A stretch of 64,000 nucleotides of DNA, taken from assembly GCA_008692225.1 (NCBI GenBank), contig VICG01000001.1, positions 1,042,501 through 1,106,500 on the forward strand, read 5' to 3'. Below are positions 51,301-62,999 of this stretch, one piece after another. Below the pieces are notes generated by a model, which was not told the origin of the DNA, made no database searches, and saw only the letters and a list, made by a program, of their open reading frames with translations. Position 1 is the stretch's first letter. Each line of letters opens with the position of its first letter. Source of the stretch: Monilinia fructicola (Eukaryota > Ascomycota > Leotiomycetes > Helotiales > Sclerotiniaceae). A program made the translations under genes and the position numbers.

Positions 51301-53217
51301 TTGGACTTTTGTTTGGCCAAGCCGGTTGGTGGGTGAGGCATGGAAACGTCAAAAGCCATATCATTGGTTTCATGGTGGATGGGTGATAATTGTTCAGTAG
51401 GGTAGTTGGGAGTAGATTCGAGAGGGTGTTTGGTCAGATGTTCAGGTCCCGTGGTGTGCATACTTTCAGGCTGGAGATACCGTCGCTCATGTAGCGCGTC
51501 TGGCGGTTCCCTTGCTCTTGATCCTTCTCGTATCTTAGGCATTTGAGCGGTCTCGGATTTAACACCACCTACCCAAGCTGCTACATCCCCAGCACGTCCT
51601 CTATCATTCTTCAAGACCGAGTCATCTACCACGCTCATTGGGATAACCTCCACGCCACCAATACTGATCGGTTGGCCATCTTTTAGCAGTTGCGTCCTCA
51701 CTCTTTCCTCGTGCTCATATCGGCCCAACGCTTCCCATGCTCTTCTTGCTTCCTCCTTTATGACTTGACTTTCCTTCTTCACTTCCCTCATATCCCTTTC
51801 GATAATTTCCCTGTATGCGCTCCTCTCTTGCAAAAACTCAAGTTCTTTCTTTTGAGTCTCATCACGCGCAGCTTGAACTTTCGCCTCGAGGCGGACCTTT
51901 TCTTTCTGAAAATGGGTCTCCCAATCCTTCATCGTCTGTTGCTTTTGTTTATGAAGAGCTTGCTCAATTTGTTGAATAAGGGGTAGCGGAGGTGGAATCT
52001 GAAGGGTATCGGAATCCGGTCTACCTCGGAAATCCTTTTGCGGTGGTTTGGGAACTTCCACGCCCAACTTTTCGGATATTTGAGATAGAAGGTTTCTAGA
52101 TTCCACGAAAGCCACGAAAGACACGGCCAAATTTTCAGGAAGCATATCCCAAATAAGCACCGGCAAAGAGAGAAGGATAATTGTTGAATGGCTCGCAAAA
52201 ACCCCCTCGACCAGCGCAAATTGTGCCAATGCAGGAAATTGCTTAATCCATTTGTGCCATGCCTCTACATCCACCGATTGATTTTCTTCCAATGAAATAG
52301 ATATGAGCACGTGTGGTACAGCCAATTTCCCTTCCGGCGTCAAGCCATGCAAATTTTCTGGGGAGTAAATGTCTGTAGCTTCACCCCTCGCGGAAGACAA
52401 TGTTCCAGCCCAACTATTGCCTGGAGTCGTACGCCGACAGATTTCAATGCTAAGAGATTTAGGATCCTCGGATGCAAGAATGTAAATAGGGGTCGTTTTA
52501 TTTTCTTGATTTTGTTGATCACCACGGTGACCTTTTTTGGGGCTTGTCGTGTTTGAGGACCGAGAGAATCTCGCTGTGGAGCATAGCGACCGAAAACGAG
52601 GGTCGGTTCATCCAATCATCTAACACGCGAAGGAGAGCATTAGTAAAGGAATGGCGACCCGGGCCTGGTGCGCATGTTTCGAAATCACTGGCAGCAATCG
52701 TTTCGATGACACCAGGGCCCGCAGAAGGCGCTGCACCCGCAGCAGAACAACAATCTAGAAGGTAGAGCACATCTGACTTTGACTCTTCAAAAACACTTTG
52801 AATGGCGGACCAGCGCACAGAAGCATGGGAAATGTCTTGATTGCAAGACCAGATGGCTTGTCGAGAATTGTTGATGACCGCGTGACCTCCGTAATAGATG
52901 ATGATGAGGTTATCTTCCGTTCCATGCTTTTCTATATAGTTGACGGCCTATTTCATGTCAGGATGGTAGCTGATGGTATTGTGTGGCCCGATACTTGCCT
53001 GTAACATCAGTTTGTTATGTGAATGCGTCGACGGTATCGACCAGGTATCGGTGGTAAAGCCATAACATATCTCGAACATAGAACGCAAAGCATTGAACTC
53101 AGGTTGGGCATCTACATCACTCCCCTCCCACTTTATCAAGACAACTAAAACTTCTGCGTAACGTGACCGGCCACGATTGGGGAACGCCTCGCAGCAGCCT
53201 CCATGGGATCTTAGCAT
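48321..53217 (-). CDS. Giant protein with N-terminal caspase-like domain (frame broken in assembly)
   Basis: Exon 1 53217-52999 and exon 2 52947-48321, with a 51-bp GC-AG intron, give about 1,614 residues. The N-terminal 200 residues have the caspase/metacaspase (C14-type) layout: a beta strand RYAEVLVVLIKW, then YYGGHA with the catalytic His, then LYLLDCCSAAG with the catalytic Cys. Next is a second ordered region (GLTPEGKLAVPHVLISISLE, PVLIWDMLPENLAVSF), a coiled coil (about 51770-51960), and a long disordered tail with a KALAAVEEAIKKLI-type repeat and a 10-residue repeat. Seven single-base breaks are needed to keep one frame: at about 52533-52538, 51125-51128, 50869, 50676-50679, 50499-50501, 50122-50126 and 49667-49670. 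It may be involved in regulated cell death or protein processing; that is inferred from the fold alone. The boundary could also be two genes, but no stop-plus-start supports this after correction. Confidence 0.68.
48778..48899 (-). repeat. 30-bp coding tandem repeat (RSIHNVP units)
   Basis: Four 30-bp copies inside the caspase-like gene, each coding for a 10-residue unit of the form RSIHNVPxxS followed by Ala or Val. Copies differ at a few bases, mostly in the two variable positions. Confidence 0.9.
52948..52998 (-). other. GC-AG intron in the caspase-like gene
   Basis: Donor GCAAGTATC after exon end TTACAG, a CTGAC branch, and acceptor AAATAG. It is 51 bp long and ends in an in-frame TAG, so failure to splice would stop the protein after the first third of the caspase domain. 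Removing it joins a beta strand to the segment that leads to the catalytic His. Confidence 0.7.
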
Positions 53218-54532
53218 TTTGCATAGAGAGATAAGAGATGAAAAGTTGTTGGTGTAGCCGCACCGAAATGACAGTCATGAAAGAAAAAAGACCAGCGTGA
53301 TACAAATAAAAGGAAACATGAGTGGTCCGTGATACGGGCTGTTATAAATGTATTTACAGTACCTCTTCGACCCTCACTGCAAACGTCTCGAGCTCTTTCA
53401 TGTGATACCTTGCGCGAGAGATGTCATGCGTGTTTGTGGAGATGGATGATGGCGGTGAGCTGATATTATGGTATGGAATCTTTTTGTTCAAGTCAGAATG
53501 ATGTAGAGATTCATGGATGTATGTTGATATGAAGCGAAGCCTCCCTCACCTCGTCACTCAATAATTCTGGAGTATTTGGTGTCGTTTGTGTATCCTGAGC
53601 CGAGTCTGACATTTGGTCCATACTGGAATGTCCAAGGACGCGCGATTTGAGCTCGAGGTGCGTCAAGCACCACACCCCTGTGAAGATATAATTTCACTTT
53701 GTGCTTCCAAGTTCTGGAAAAAGATAGTGGATTTAAAGACTGGATGAAATTTGAACTTTAAACTGCATTGCAGTGTTAGTTACACGTATGTTTCCGGAGA
53801 TTCACGCCGTGAAATGCGAAGGAGAAGAATGAATTTGAATGATAGGTTGAATCTAAAAATCTAAAGCTAAAGGGCAGACAGACAGATATTCGCATACAAC
53901 ACATGCAGAAAAATCAGCCCCTGCAAGATGTTGACATGTTCGACAGGGTTTAAGAACTGAGCAATAACCAACAAAGCAAATTGTGTTGGAACAAGTCTCG
54001 AGGAGGACGAGGGGGCGAGGGAGAAGAGGGAGTGAGAAGGGAATACGGTTTGTGCGTGAACAGAACAAGCCAACAGCAGACAAGATTAGTTCAAACGGTC
54101 ATAACGTCATGTTGAGATTACTGTACGGTTGCTATTGTTGTTGCTGCTGTGGTTGTTGCTGCTGCTGTTGTTGCGCTTGTCCAAAATGAATGGAGAGTCA
54201 AACGGGGAGTTGAATTTGAATGGATATGGATGGATATGAATGGATGTGAATGGATGTGAGAATGATTACTACGGCTGTATGAATGGATATGGATGAATCT
54301 TCATAAGTGGAGAGATAACATTTTGTGAAGGTCTGGTGGAGTATGGAAGGGCCAGAATGTGGTCTTTACCCCTTCATTTTGATCTCATCGGGTATTAGTT
54401 TGGCCAGTTGACTCAAGGTTGGGCGAAAGTCGAGCAAAAGGTTCCTCACCGTTTCTCTTCCCGAGGTCCCAAGATTCCAGATGAACCAATTGTGAAAATG
54501 ATACTAAGGCGGTGAGGTTTTGTTACTTTATA

Positions 54533-54690
54533 TGGTCTGTATGGTCTGTATGATCTGTATGGTCTCTGTGGTTTCTGTGATCTCTTTGGTTTCTGTGGTC
54601 TCTATGATCTCTGTGGTCTCTATGGTCTCTGTGGTCTCCATGGTCTCTGTGATCTCTATGGCCTCTATAATCTCCATGGTCTCTGTGATC
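54533..54690. repeat. TGGTCTCTG/A minisatellite
   Basis: About fifteen imperfect 9-12-bp units of the form TATGGTCTCTG or TGTGATCTC. It yields a Val/Ser/Met-rich open frame that I regard as an artefact. Confidence 0.85.
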
Positions 54691-54787
54691 GCTATTGGTA
54701 GATATAAAAGGTTAATTTTGTATACAACATACTTACTTATTCCAAGGTTACTTACTTATTACCCGTGGACGGCTGAATGATATTTTA

Positions 54788-54871
54788 CCGCCTTTATTTT
54801 GCCACCTATGCAACTCGATAATTCTGCCAATTCAACCTGATTACAAGTACTTCATGAGAGCGAAAAGGCGG
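54788..54871. mobile_element. 84-bp TA-flanked inverted repeat (weak candidate)
   Basis: Ends CCGCCTTT and AAGGCGG face each other, each next to TA (54786-54787 and 54872-54873). The ends are short, so this may be chance or the remains of an element. It borders the AT-only block. Confidence 0.3.
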
Positions 54872-54879
54872 TAAGAAAT

Positions 54880-55560
54880 AATTTAGCCTATCTATAATAA
54901 TAACTCTTTCTCTAGCTAGAAGGTAATAAGTATATTTATTATATAGTAAGATTATATGATTATATATTTTTAATTAATGAATATATATTTTTATATTATA
55001 AAACTTTTTAAACGTTATAAAATATTATATTAAGTATATTAAATACGATAATTATATATAATTATACGATTATATTTTTTTTACTTTTTTTATTTAATAA
55101 GATTATTAAAATAAAGAAAAGTAGAAAAAAATTTAAAGAATTTTTAAATAAGAATAAAAATTCGTTTTTATAAGAGATTTTTAATAAATTATATTAATTT
55201 AATTAATTAAATTTAATTATTTACTTAATATATTATAAATAAATATTTAATTAATTAAAAGATAAGAAACGAAATACCTTTATTTATTAATCTAAATAAG
55301 TAATATTATTAGATTATTAAATAAAAAAAAATAAATTTTAAAAATATATTTAATAAGTATTAAAGACTTTTTAAAAGTATATTTAATAAGTATTAAAAAT
55401 TTTTCTTAATTAATTAATTAAAATTATTTTTTTTCTTTTAAAATATCTTTAATATTTATTTAAAAGATTTTAATCTTTATTAAAGATATATTTAATCCTT
55501 ATTTAAAATAGATTAAATAATCTATTTTAAATACTAATATATATATATATATATATCTTT
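54880..55560. other. AT-only block
   Basis: About 680 bp of almost pure A and T, with TTAATTAA- and TTTAATAAGTATTAAA-like motifs (the latter twice, about 55348-55400). No coding signal. Likely a decayed repeat. Confidence 0.7.
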
Positions 55561-57691
55561 GCCCTAAATGATATTATATATTATAATAAAATAATCAATA
55601 TACATTATAGTATATTAATATCAATTACAACCCTACTATATAATACTAATAACCTCCCTAGTAGCTGGAGACTTTCAAAGTCGTACCGTACTGGGTAGTT
55701 GAGAGGTAGATCCCTCTTTCTCCCCCCCACCGTTTGTACGATATTTGATGAAAAGCTGGGTTGGGTGGAGTTGAAAAGAATTCCCATCTGATAACATAAC
55801 TTTAGGAGGAACCATTCGATAAGAGAGAGAGGGATACTTTATCTGTAATATGTATATATATTACCTAGGTACATATTATATCTCATGTATCGTGGATTTT
55901 GATTATGCGATAGGTCGATTTAGAATATCTGCCTTCAATACTCCAATACTTTAATACTCCATACATACTATACTATACTATACTATACTATCAAGTTTCC
56001 CGTCGGTATAAGAGCAGATCATCTATCAGACAAGAACGAATGATGAATGCTGTGCCAATCGAAGTGCCGCATAGCATGATCCCGCAGGGTTAGAGGTTGT
56101 ATTGGAGGTTGTCCGCTCATTTTTCTATGGATCACAGTTCTCACTCGGAAATCATGGAGGGAGGAATGGATTCCCCAGCCATTTTCTTTTTGGGTCTGCT
56201 GCCAGCCAGCCGGCCAATCTGCTCTACAGTCCTGTGCAGTCGACTGAGTCCTGGCTGTATCTGGCCCTGTCAGAAGGATTGTGTGATTAGGTTTCTTGGG
56301 TTTGGAGGCTAGGAACGGTGCGAGCGGCGAGAGAGAGACTACGAGACTACAGTACTAATACTTGAGTGCCGATAGAAGCGCGAGGCTAGCGGGGCGAGTT
56401 TATGTTTCTAGTGATTCCTTTCGCTCGGAACAAGAGGGGAGGCTTGATTACTAGATGGTAGGTAGTTAGATGGGTACCTAGTAGTTAGACAGGTAGTTAG
56501 ATACCTAGTAGTTAGATGGTTACTAGGTAGGTAGATAGATTTCTCTGTAGAAATATAGAGAAGATGTTTTGTTATTACTTATAATGGATCCATCTATCAT
56601 CAATCACATGGGAAAGTACATACTCCGTGTATCTAGATAATCAGAGCTAGCTATCTGTGTGCCCAGTCTATTAGTCTAAGTATGATCTCCTATCCTTTAT
56701 ATAATATTGATCATGAAGTATGAGTCCAACACCACACATTTAAAACGATCATGTAAAGTATATGATCTCCAGCTGCTCTGTTTAGTATAACTATTTGGAT
56801 TGAATCTACCATGCAATTATATATCGTTCAAAAAGTATATACTTCATATACAATCGGAACGATATCCCTAATCAGTCTAAGTATCCTCTCCTCTTTTTTG
56901 TATTCTGTTGAAATACGAATCCGATATCACCAACGACTGACTAGAAAGTATAATTACATATAAACGGTGCTAGCGAGGATACTTATAAGGATACTTATAA
57001 GGACATCCATATCTATCATTCAAAAGGTGTATATATATATATATACTATAGCTAGCCCTGGAGGTATTCTATAGATAACCAGAAACATTACTTACCTACC
57101 CATTACACGTATCCATTCCTTAATGCTTAGTCTATCCATCATCCATGTATCTATCCTATCTATCTATCTTCCATACTATATCCCAACATATATATATATA
57201 TATATTCCTTCCATATTCAACTGCGCTGGGATTGATGATTTTAATTGATATGCAAACAGACCTTCGGACTGTTATATTGGAATCTATCGTCTATCATCCA
57301 TCATCCATCATCCATCTCCAAGTTGTGTCTCATCCGATTGAAATTTATTGAATCATCGAATCGAATCTGCTTTTCCGTAACTTGTCAGCGCGGGCGTCTG
57401 CATTGCCGTCTAATGATATTAATAGATTGATTCATTTGGGCTGCTGTTGTCGAGCTACTTGTCTCCTTTTTATCATTGGTGAATTGATGAAATGATATGG
57501 AATGGAATGAAATGAAATGAAATGAAATGCTTGAGAGAGTAGTTCTAATAAATGAATGATATATATAGTAGATAGATACTATACTAATTAGTAATTAATT
57601 ATCATACGACTAATAATTCTATTAATAAACGTAAGATATAATCTAGGTATTTATAATTACTATTAAAGTGATATTATAATAGTATTCCGAG

Positions 57692-57938
<247 letters not shown>

Positions 57939-58860
57939 TATTATTATATTATATTTTCCTATAATAAATTTCCTATCTATATTTAATTATTCATCGAATC
58001 AATCCATACCTCACTCACTTCCCCCGATGGCATCACTCAAATCACTCATCACCCTCACACCCTCACACCCTCATCACCCACCTAATAACCTAATAGTAAG
58101 TAGAACCTTCGCATCTACTCCGTACACAGATAATCACTCCACCCTCGCACCGTGAATCACGAAAGTACGAATTCCTCCCTCCAATAATCAATTGACGTTC
58201 ACAATAATCCTGACAATCTCATCATCAATCATCCTCTTGATTTGATTTGATTCAATCTCCCACCACTTCCACAAGCAATCTTCCCCACGACTTACGGCAG
58301 AATTCAAAAACGTCAACTGAACCTCACTTGGGCACCTATCAAACATGATCAAATCCTTTTGTTAACCATTTGCCAACGTATGAACGAACGTTCCCATTCC
58401 CAATATTGATCGATCCACCAACCACGTACCTAGTACTGACTTACTGTCCATCCATCCATCCATCCATCCATCCTGCTACCGCCACCACCTCCTCCACCAC
58501 CACCTTCCTCTTGCTACGTCCCATTCCGACATAGCTCGTGAAGTTTGATGCCTTACAGTGTAGACACCCGCTTGCTTTATTCTACTTCAGTGCTTCTCAC
58601 ATTGATCACCTTGGATCTCCTTAGATCTCCTTAATCACCTCCACTTACTTGCTTCCTTAATCCATACTCTGGCGTGGTTTGATGTCATAGCAACCGTTGA
58701 CCAACAACTACTACATTCCTTCGGGATTTCCATTGCAGCCTTAGTACTCACCGCCGTTCATTCGCCCAATTCGTTTTATTTCGCTTTTGCTCCACATGCG
58801 TCGCCAACAAATCAAGTTTTAAGCGCCTACTAGATCAGAATAATTAAGGTCTTGTTAGCA

Positions 58861-61428
58861 ATGCCTCATAAAGACCGCGATAACGATCCTCAGGTCGACA
58901 ACGAACACACCTCATCCGAAAAGCGTCACATTTCTTCCAAAGGTGAAAAAGGTCCAAGTCGAAAGCACAAATCCAGATCGAAAGCCACCGTTCCCGACAC
59001 GAGAGAGCCTGTCAAGTCATCATCATCTCATCGTCGGAAGAAGGATAAGAAGGGTGTGGGGAAAGAGGAAGAAATGTCAGAGGTCACTACTGCCTCAATG
59101 GCAGATGTTGTCCCTGAACTCTCGAGGGCTACCTCTGCCGCAGGTACATCATCCTACCCAAGTTTTAATAAAAACTACAGTAAGGAGGCTGTAAATAGCT
59201 ATGTGTCAGAAAGACCATCAAAGCCAAAGGCTGCACCTTACACTCCAGAAGCTACAGATATCGACTCTGAGAGGCGTAAGCCAAGATCTGCAGAGGACTT
59301 GAAACGAGCAGCTTCTGCAAAAGGCAGACCACCGAGTCCACCCGATACGGAATTTACACACCGCCAAAAATCTACGTCTTCACGGATGAGTAAGGTTAGG
59401 GAGGAAGGTTCGGAAATGTCGTCACGGCCTAGTTCTCGCAGCTCAGAACACCGCAAGTCATCCAGAAGGGAGAAGGAAGAGAGATCTACAATATCTTCCA
59501 AATCGAGGCAATCAAAGACAGGCACACCACCCAAACGGACATCAAGTTCACGGTCTTCAAAGACTGAAAGGTATGATGAATACCAAAGTAGACGCCACGA
59601 CTCAGATGGTGACTCCAATGTCACATCCGTGGCGGGTAAACGGCAATCACACCCTACATCTCGTCGCCGGCCTACAAATATTGATACGGATTCCTCCCCG
59701 GCCTCGGCACAGGATTCTTCACCCAAAACCCCCACTCAGACTCCTCAATTCCCTCCCCCTGGAGGGGCCGATACAAAATCTACTCCATCTCCTTATATGC
59801 ATTTTGATGCATCCTCTGTTAAATCTAGTGTGTATGGCTCTCCACGTCCTCCTCCACCACCCCCTCCCCCGAATTTACCATTAAACATCCCTAGCGTTGA
59901 TTACCTCCTCCAAAATGGCGGATTGGTTCGCCCGGTTCCCAAGACCTTGCTCTCTTCCTCACCCAACTCATCAAGGTCTCCTCCGGCGGAAATACAAAAA
60001 ATATTTGGCCCATACTTCAACATCCTGGATCAATACGAAACAGTCATCAACAAGAGTGGATCACTTGCAGTTGCTACGGGATATCGCTCCGTCGCGAGAA
60101 GACTGCTTGATCGATTGGAGAATGTTTTTGCGAGAGATTTATCATCTGATGGTTGTTTTTGTGTTATGTGCCAGGATCTAGATCTTGATACTCACGAGGG
60201 AAGTAGAGGTCTTTCTTGGGGAGAAGTCTTGGAATGGGTCAGTGGTCGACGTGAGCTTCCCGAATGGCCTGCTTTCGACTTTGCGGCACTGGGTGCGAAA
60301 TCAGTCGATGATTTAGCGGGTCTCGGAATATCAGGCCATCACAGACCTGGATCACCTATCAAGATTGACCCGGATGTTGCAGATGAATTTCGCGAACATT
60401 ACCTTCGACAATCGATCAAAACAAAAGCTTCGGTTGACAAGTGGCTCTCAAGTTGCCCTGAAACAACATCTGCGCCACCTCAGGAGGTTGACGATGAAAC
60501 TCTTTCATTTGCTATACTGACTCATCTCAATAACCATGATCGACCTCTCTTCAACGCTTTGCTGACTGGCTCTACCACCCTACAGCCCGTTTCACGAGCA
60601 CCTACTCCACTACGCAAACCACGCTCGGATTTTATGATCAAAACTGTACAGTCTATGCAACGATTGTATCGATTGCCACTTCCGCCACGAGATCCAGAGG
60701 TCGCAATATACCTACTAAAGAATCCTCATGTTCACAACCTTCTCGCAACCATCTCTGGTATTGCACCATCGGAATGGGAAATCTTGATATCGGGGCGATT
60801 CGATGGATTCTTATGGTCTGGAGCCGACAACGAAATCATCGATGAATTTCCGTCTCGAGGTCCTACACCAAATGGCTATCGAGGACCATCTCCTGTGATG
60901 AGAGGTCCTTCGCGCAATGGCACGCCATTTTCACCTCGATCAGCTAGTTACGGGTCTCGTGGTCCTACACCATCCCAACAGTACAGACATCCAGTCTCTA
61001 ACGATGAAGAGGCAGAGATTGCAGTCTTGGCTGAGATAGAGCGTGAAATATACGTAGGAATGGAAGCACTTGAAGATGCATTTGAAGGTTTACATCGAAA
61101 GGCGGAGGCTGTTCGCAAAGCTCTCCGTGAACGTGGTGTCGGATTGACCATGGCAGCAGAATCTCGACGAACAAGCCGTCCAGAAATACTTGTTGGTACC
61201 CCTGGTCCTTACTCGGCAGGTTTGGGACCAGGATACGAGAGACCAAGTTGGGCGGAAGGTGGAAGCGAATTTATGAGTGAGGCTGATTGGGATGAAGATG
61301 AGATGCAAAGCGAATTGGCACCAGATGATTCTGCGAGTAACATCAGCAGTTCAAGGCACAGACGGCCAAAACGAAGAAATGAAAGAAGAACACCAGCCTT
61401 GGTTGAGGAAGATGAAGATGAGGATTAA
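58861..61428 (+). CDS. Large Ser/Pro/Arg-rich protein of unknown function
   Basis: Single exon of 855 codons from the ATG at 58861; an upstream in-frame TTG at 58852 is not used as a start. I do not recognise the family. The first 300 residues are disordered, rich in Ser, Arg and Lys, with many SR/RS steps. A poly-Pro stretch (about 59850-59870) leads into an ordered region (about 59990-60330) with IQKIFGPYFNILDQYETVIN, ARRLLDRLENVFARDL, and a Cys cluster CFCVMCQDLD that could bind a metal. A second ordered block (about 60380-60800) contains LSFAILTHLNNHDRPLFNAL. A Gly/Pro/Arg linker (RGPTPNGYRGPSPVMRGPSR) precedes a helix and a Lys/Arg/Glu/Asp end. A nuclear or RNA-linked role would suit the SR content, but that is inference. 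No frame breaks. Confidence 0.85.
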   Translation: MPHKDRDNDPQVDNEHTSSEKRHISSKGEKGPSRKHKSRSKATVPDTREPVKSSSSHRRKKDKKGVGKEEEMSEVTTASMADVVPELSRATSAAGTSSYPSFNKNYSKEAVNSYVSERPSKPKAAPYTPEATDIDSERRKPRSAEDLKRAASAKGRPPSPPDTEFTHRQKSTSSRMSKVREEGSEMSSRPSSRSSEHRKSSRREKEERSTISSKSRQSKTGTPPKRTSSSRSSKTERYDEYQSRRHDSDGDSNVTSVAGKRQSHPTSRRRPTNIDTDSSPASAQDSSPKTPTQTPQFPPPGGADTKSTPSPYMHFDASSVKSSVYGSPRPPPPPPPPNLPLNIPSVDYLLQNGGLVRPVPKTLLSSSPNSSRSPPAEIQKIFGPYFNILDQYETVINKSGSLAVATGYRSVARRLLDRLENVFARDLSSDGCFCVMCQDLDLDTHEGSRGLSWGEVLEWVSGRRELPEWPAFDFAALGAKSVDDLAGLGISGHHRPGSPIKIDPDVADEFREHYLRQSIKTKASVDKWLSSCPETTSAPPQEVDDETLSFAILTHLNNHDRPLFNALLTGSTTLQPVSRAPTPLRKPRSDFMIKTVQSMQRLYRLPLPPRDPEVAIYLLKNPHVHNLLATISGIAPSEWEILISGRFDGFLWSGADNEIIDEFPSRGPTPNGYRGPSPVMRGPSRNGTPFSPRSASYGSRGPTPSQQYRHPVSNDEEAEIAVLAEIEREIYVGMEALEDAFEGLHRKAEAVRKALRERGVGLTMAAESRRTSRPEILVGTPGPYSAGLGPGYERPSWAEGGSEFMSEADWDEDEMQSELAPDDSASNISSSRHRRPKRRNERRTPALVEEDEDED

Positions 61429-62999
61429 AAGGTTCAACGCATGTTTTCGCCGTCATCAATGCGCTATTACCGAAGTTATGAAAATGATATGAGAGTATGA
61501 GAATAAACTCCTACCGAGATGGATTAAATGAGATTACGATTTGTTTACGATATGATATCCTACCACAGCGTTAGTACCAGCATGGAAAGTACGTTATACG
61601 AGGGAGATTTTTTTTGGGCGAGCTATAGAACGACTAATAATCAGTTCTACGTCTGGAGGATACTACTGTTTATCTGGATATTTTATGGCTTTCATCAACA
61701 ATTTGCAATCTGGATCTACCTATTGCATGCAGTGTGAGAATTAAATATGGCAATATCTGATACGGATCAGGCGTAAAAAAAAATAGCATAGCAATGAAAT
61801 TATGACAGTCCCTCCAAATAGCCCATTCCCGTCCTTTTGCATGCTTATTTCCTCCACCTCAATCCCCACAGGACGGAAGAATCCAGATGCTGCCCGAGCG
61901 AGTGCATGGTTTCTGTCACAAACTCACAACTCATAACTGATGGTCTGTTTTATTTATAGTCGCGCCGCCAAGCTGGGCTGCGCAACGCCCACACGTGATG
62001 GATTGGCCAATAATGGCTTGTCAGATTGATAGATAGATAGGTAGATAGGTAGATAGATGTTGGTTGGATTTCGGGGAGGGACGTGTTGATAGGTCATGGG
62101 TGAGGATGAGGATGAGGATGAGGTGCTGGGTGCTGGGTTACGCATGCATGCATGCATGTGCTTGGGTGGCTTGGCTGAGTGGGTGTTGGTGGTGGTGGTT
62201 ATGGGATGAGATCATTGGGATGGGACGGATCTTTGGATTTTGCTGGAGAGCAGAGATGGTGTTGATGATGTTGTTGGTGGTGGAGGTGGTGTGGAGGAAC
62301 AGGAGGAGGATTGGGGGTGGGATTGCGTTGCTGGTCCCCTTGATGCTGATCCCCGTTCCTATTTTAGATCTTGGGCCTTTCGCGGCGGGCGCTGCGAGAT
62401 ATCATATTCCAACGTTTGGGCCGGTGGCGTTGTAGGGTGGGCTGTGCGTGCGAGTGCTGCTTGTTCTCTCTGCGTACCTGCCCGCTTACCCACCTACCTA
62501 GGTACCTACTTACTTATCTACCGGTCCATCGACGGCGATTTTCGTACCGCATACCGTTTCGTCTCGTACCATTTGCGCACGCGGGCGCCTCTCTCTCTTT
62601 GTCTATCCCTTTTCTTGACATCGCTACGTTTCATCTAAGCTCTGTGGCTCGGGTCTAGATCCCCCCTCCGGACACTTTGAATGACCCGTGGACATCCACG
62701 TCGCTCCCCGCCTTATCGACTGGAAGGTGGTGAATGGGAATTGCTTGGCTGGCGGTGGCGGGATCAGCCGTGTCCCTTCTTTCTATTTATGATTGTCGCC
62801 TCTAGCTGGTCCTTGCTAGATTGTTCTTTTATTTTTTTTTTGACCATAGAGAGACATAGATGTTAGTTGAGAGGGGAAACTTGATTAGAAGATTTTTGAG
62901 AGATACTTGTGTGTCTGTTTTATTGACGTTGAATCATCTGCATCTACATCTATTCCTGAAAATCGTATCCTCGATCTAATCGTCGAGCCTTACTTCAAC
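61429..62999. other. Intergenic region upstream of the methyltransferase gene
   Basis: 3' region of the previous gene, then GATA/GGTA repeats (about 62027-62057), GATGAG units (about 62101-62123), GCAT units (about 62143-62157) and GTTGGTG repeats. A TACCTAGGTA palindrome lies at 62495-62504. From about 62960 a CATCTACATC run precedes the start. No gene supported; the open frame at 62064-62435 is low-complexity. Confidence 0.55.
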
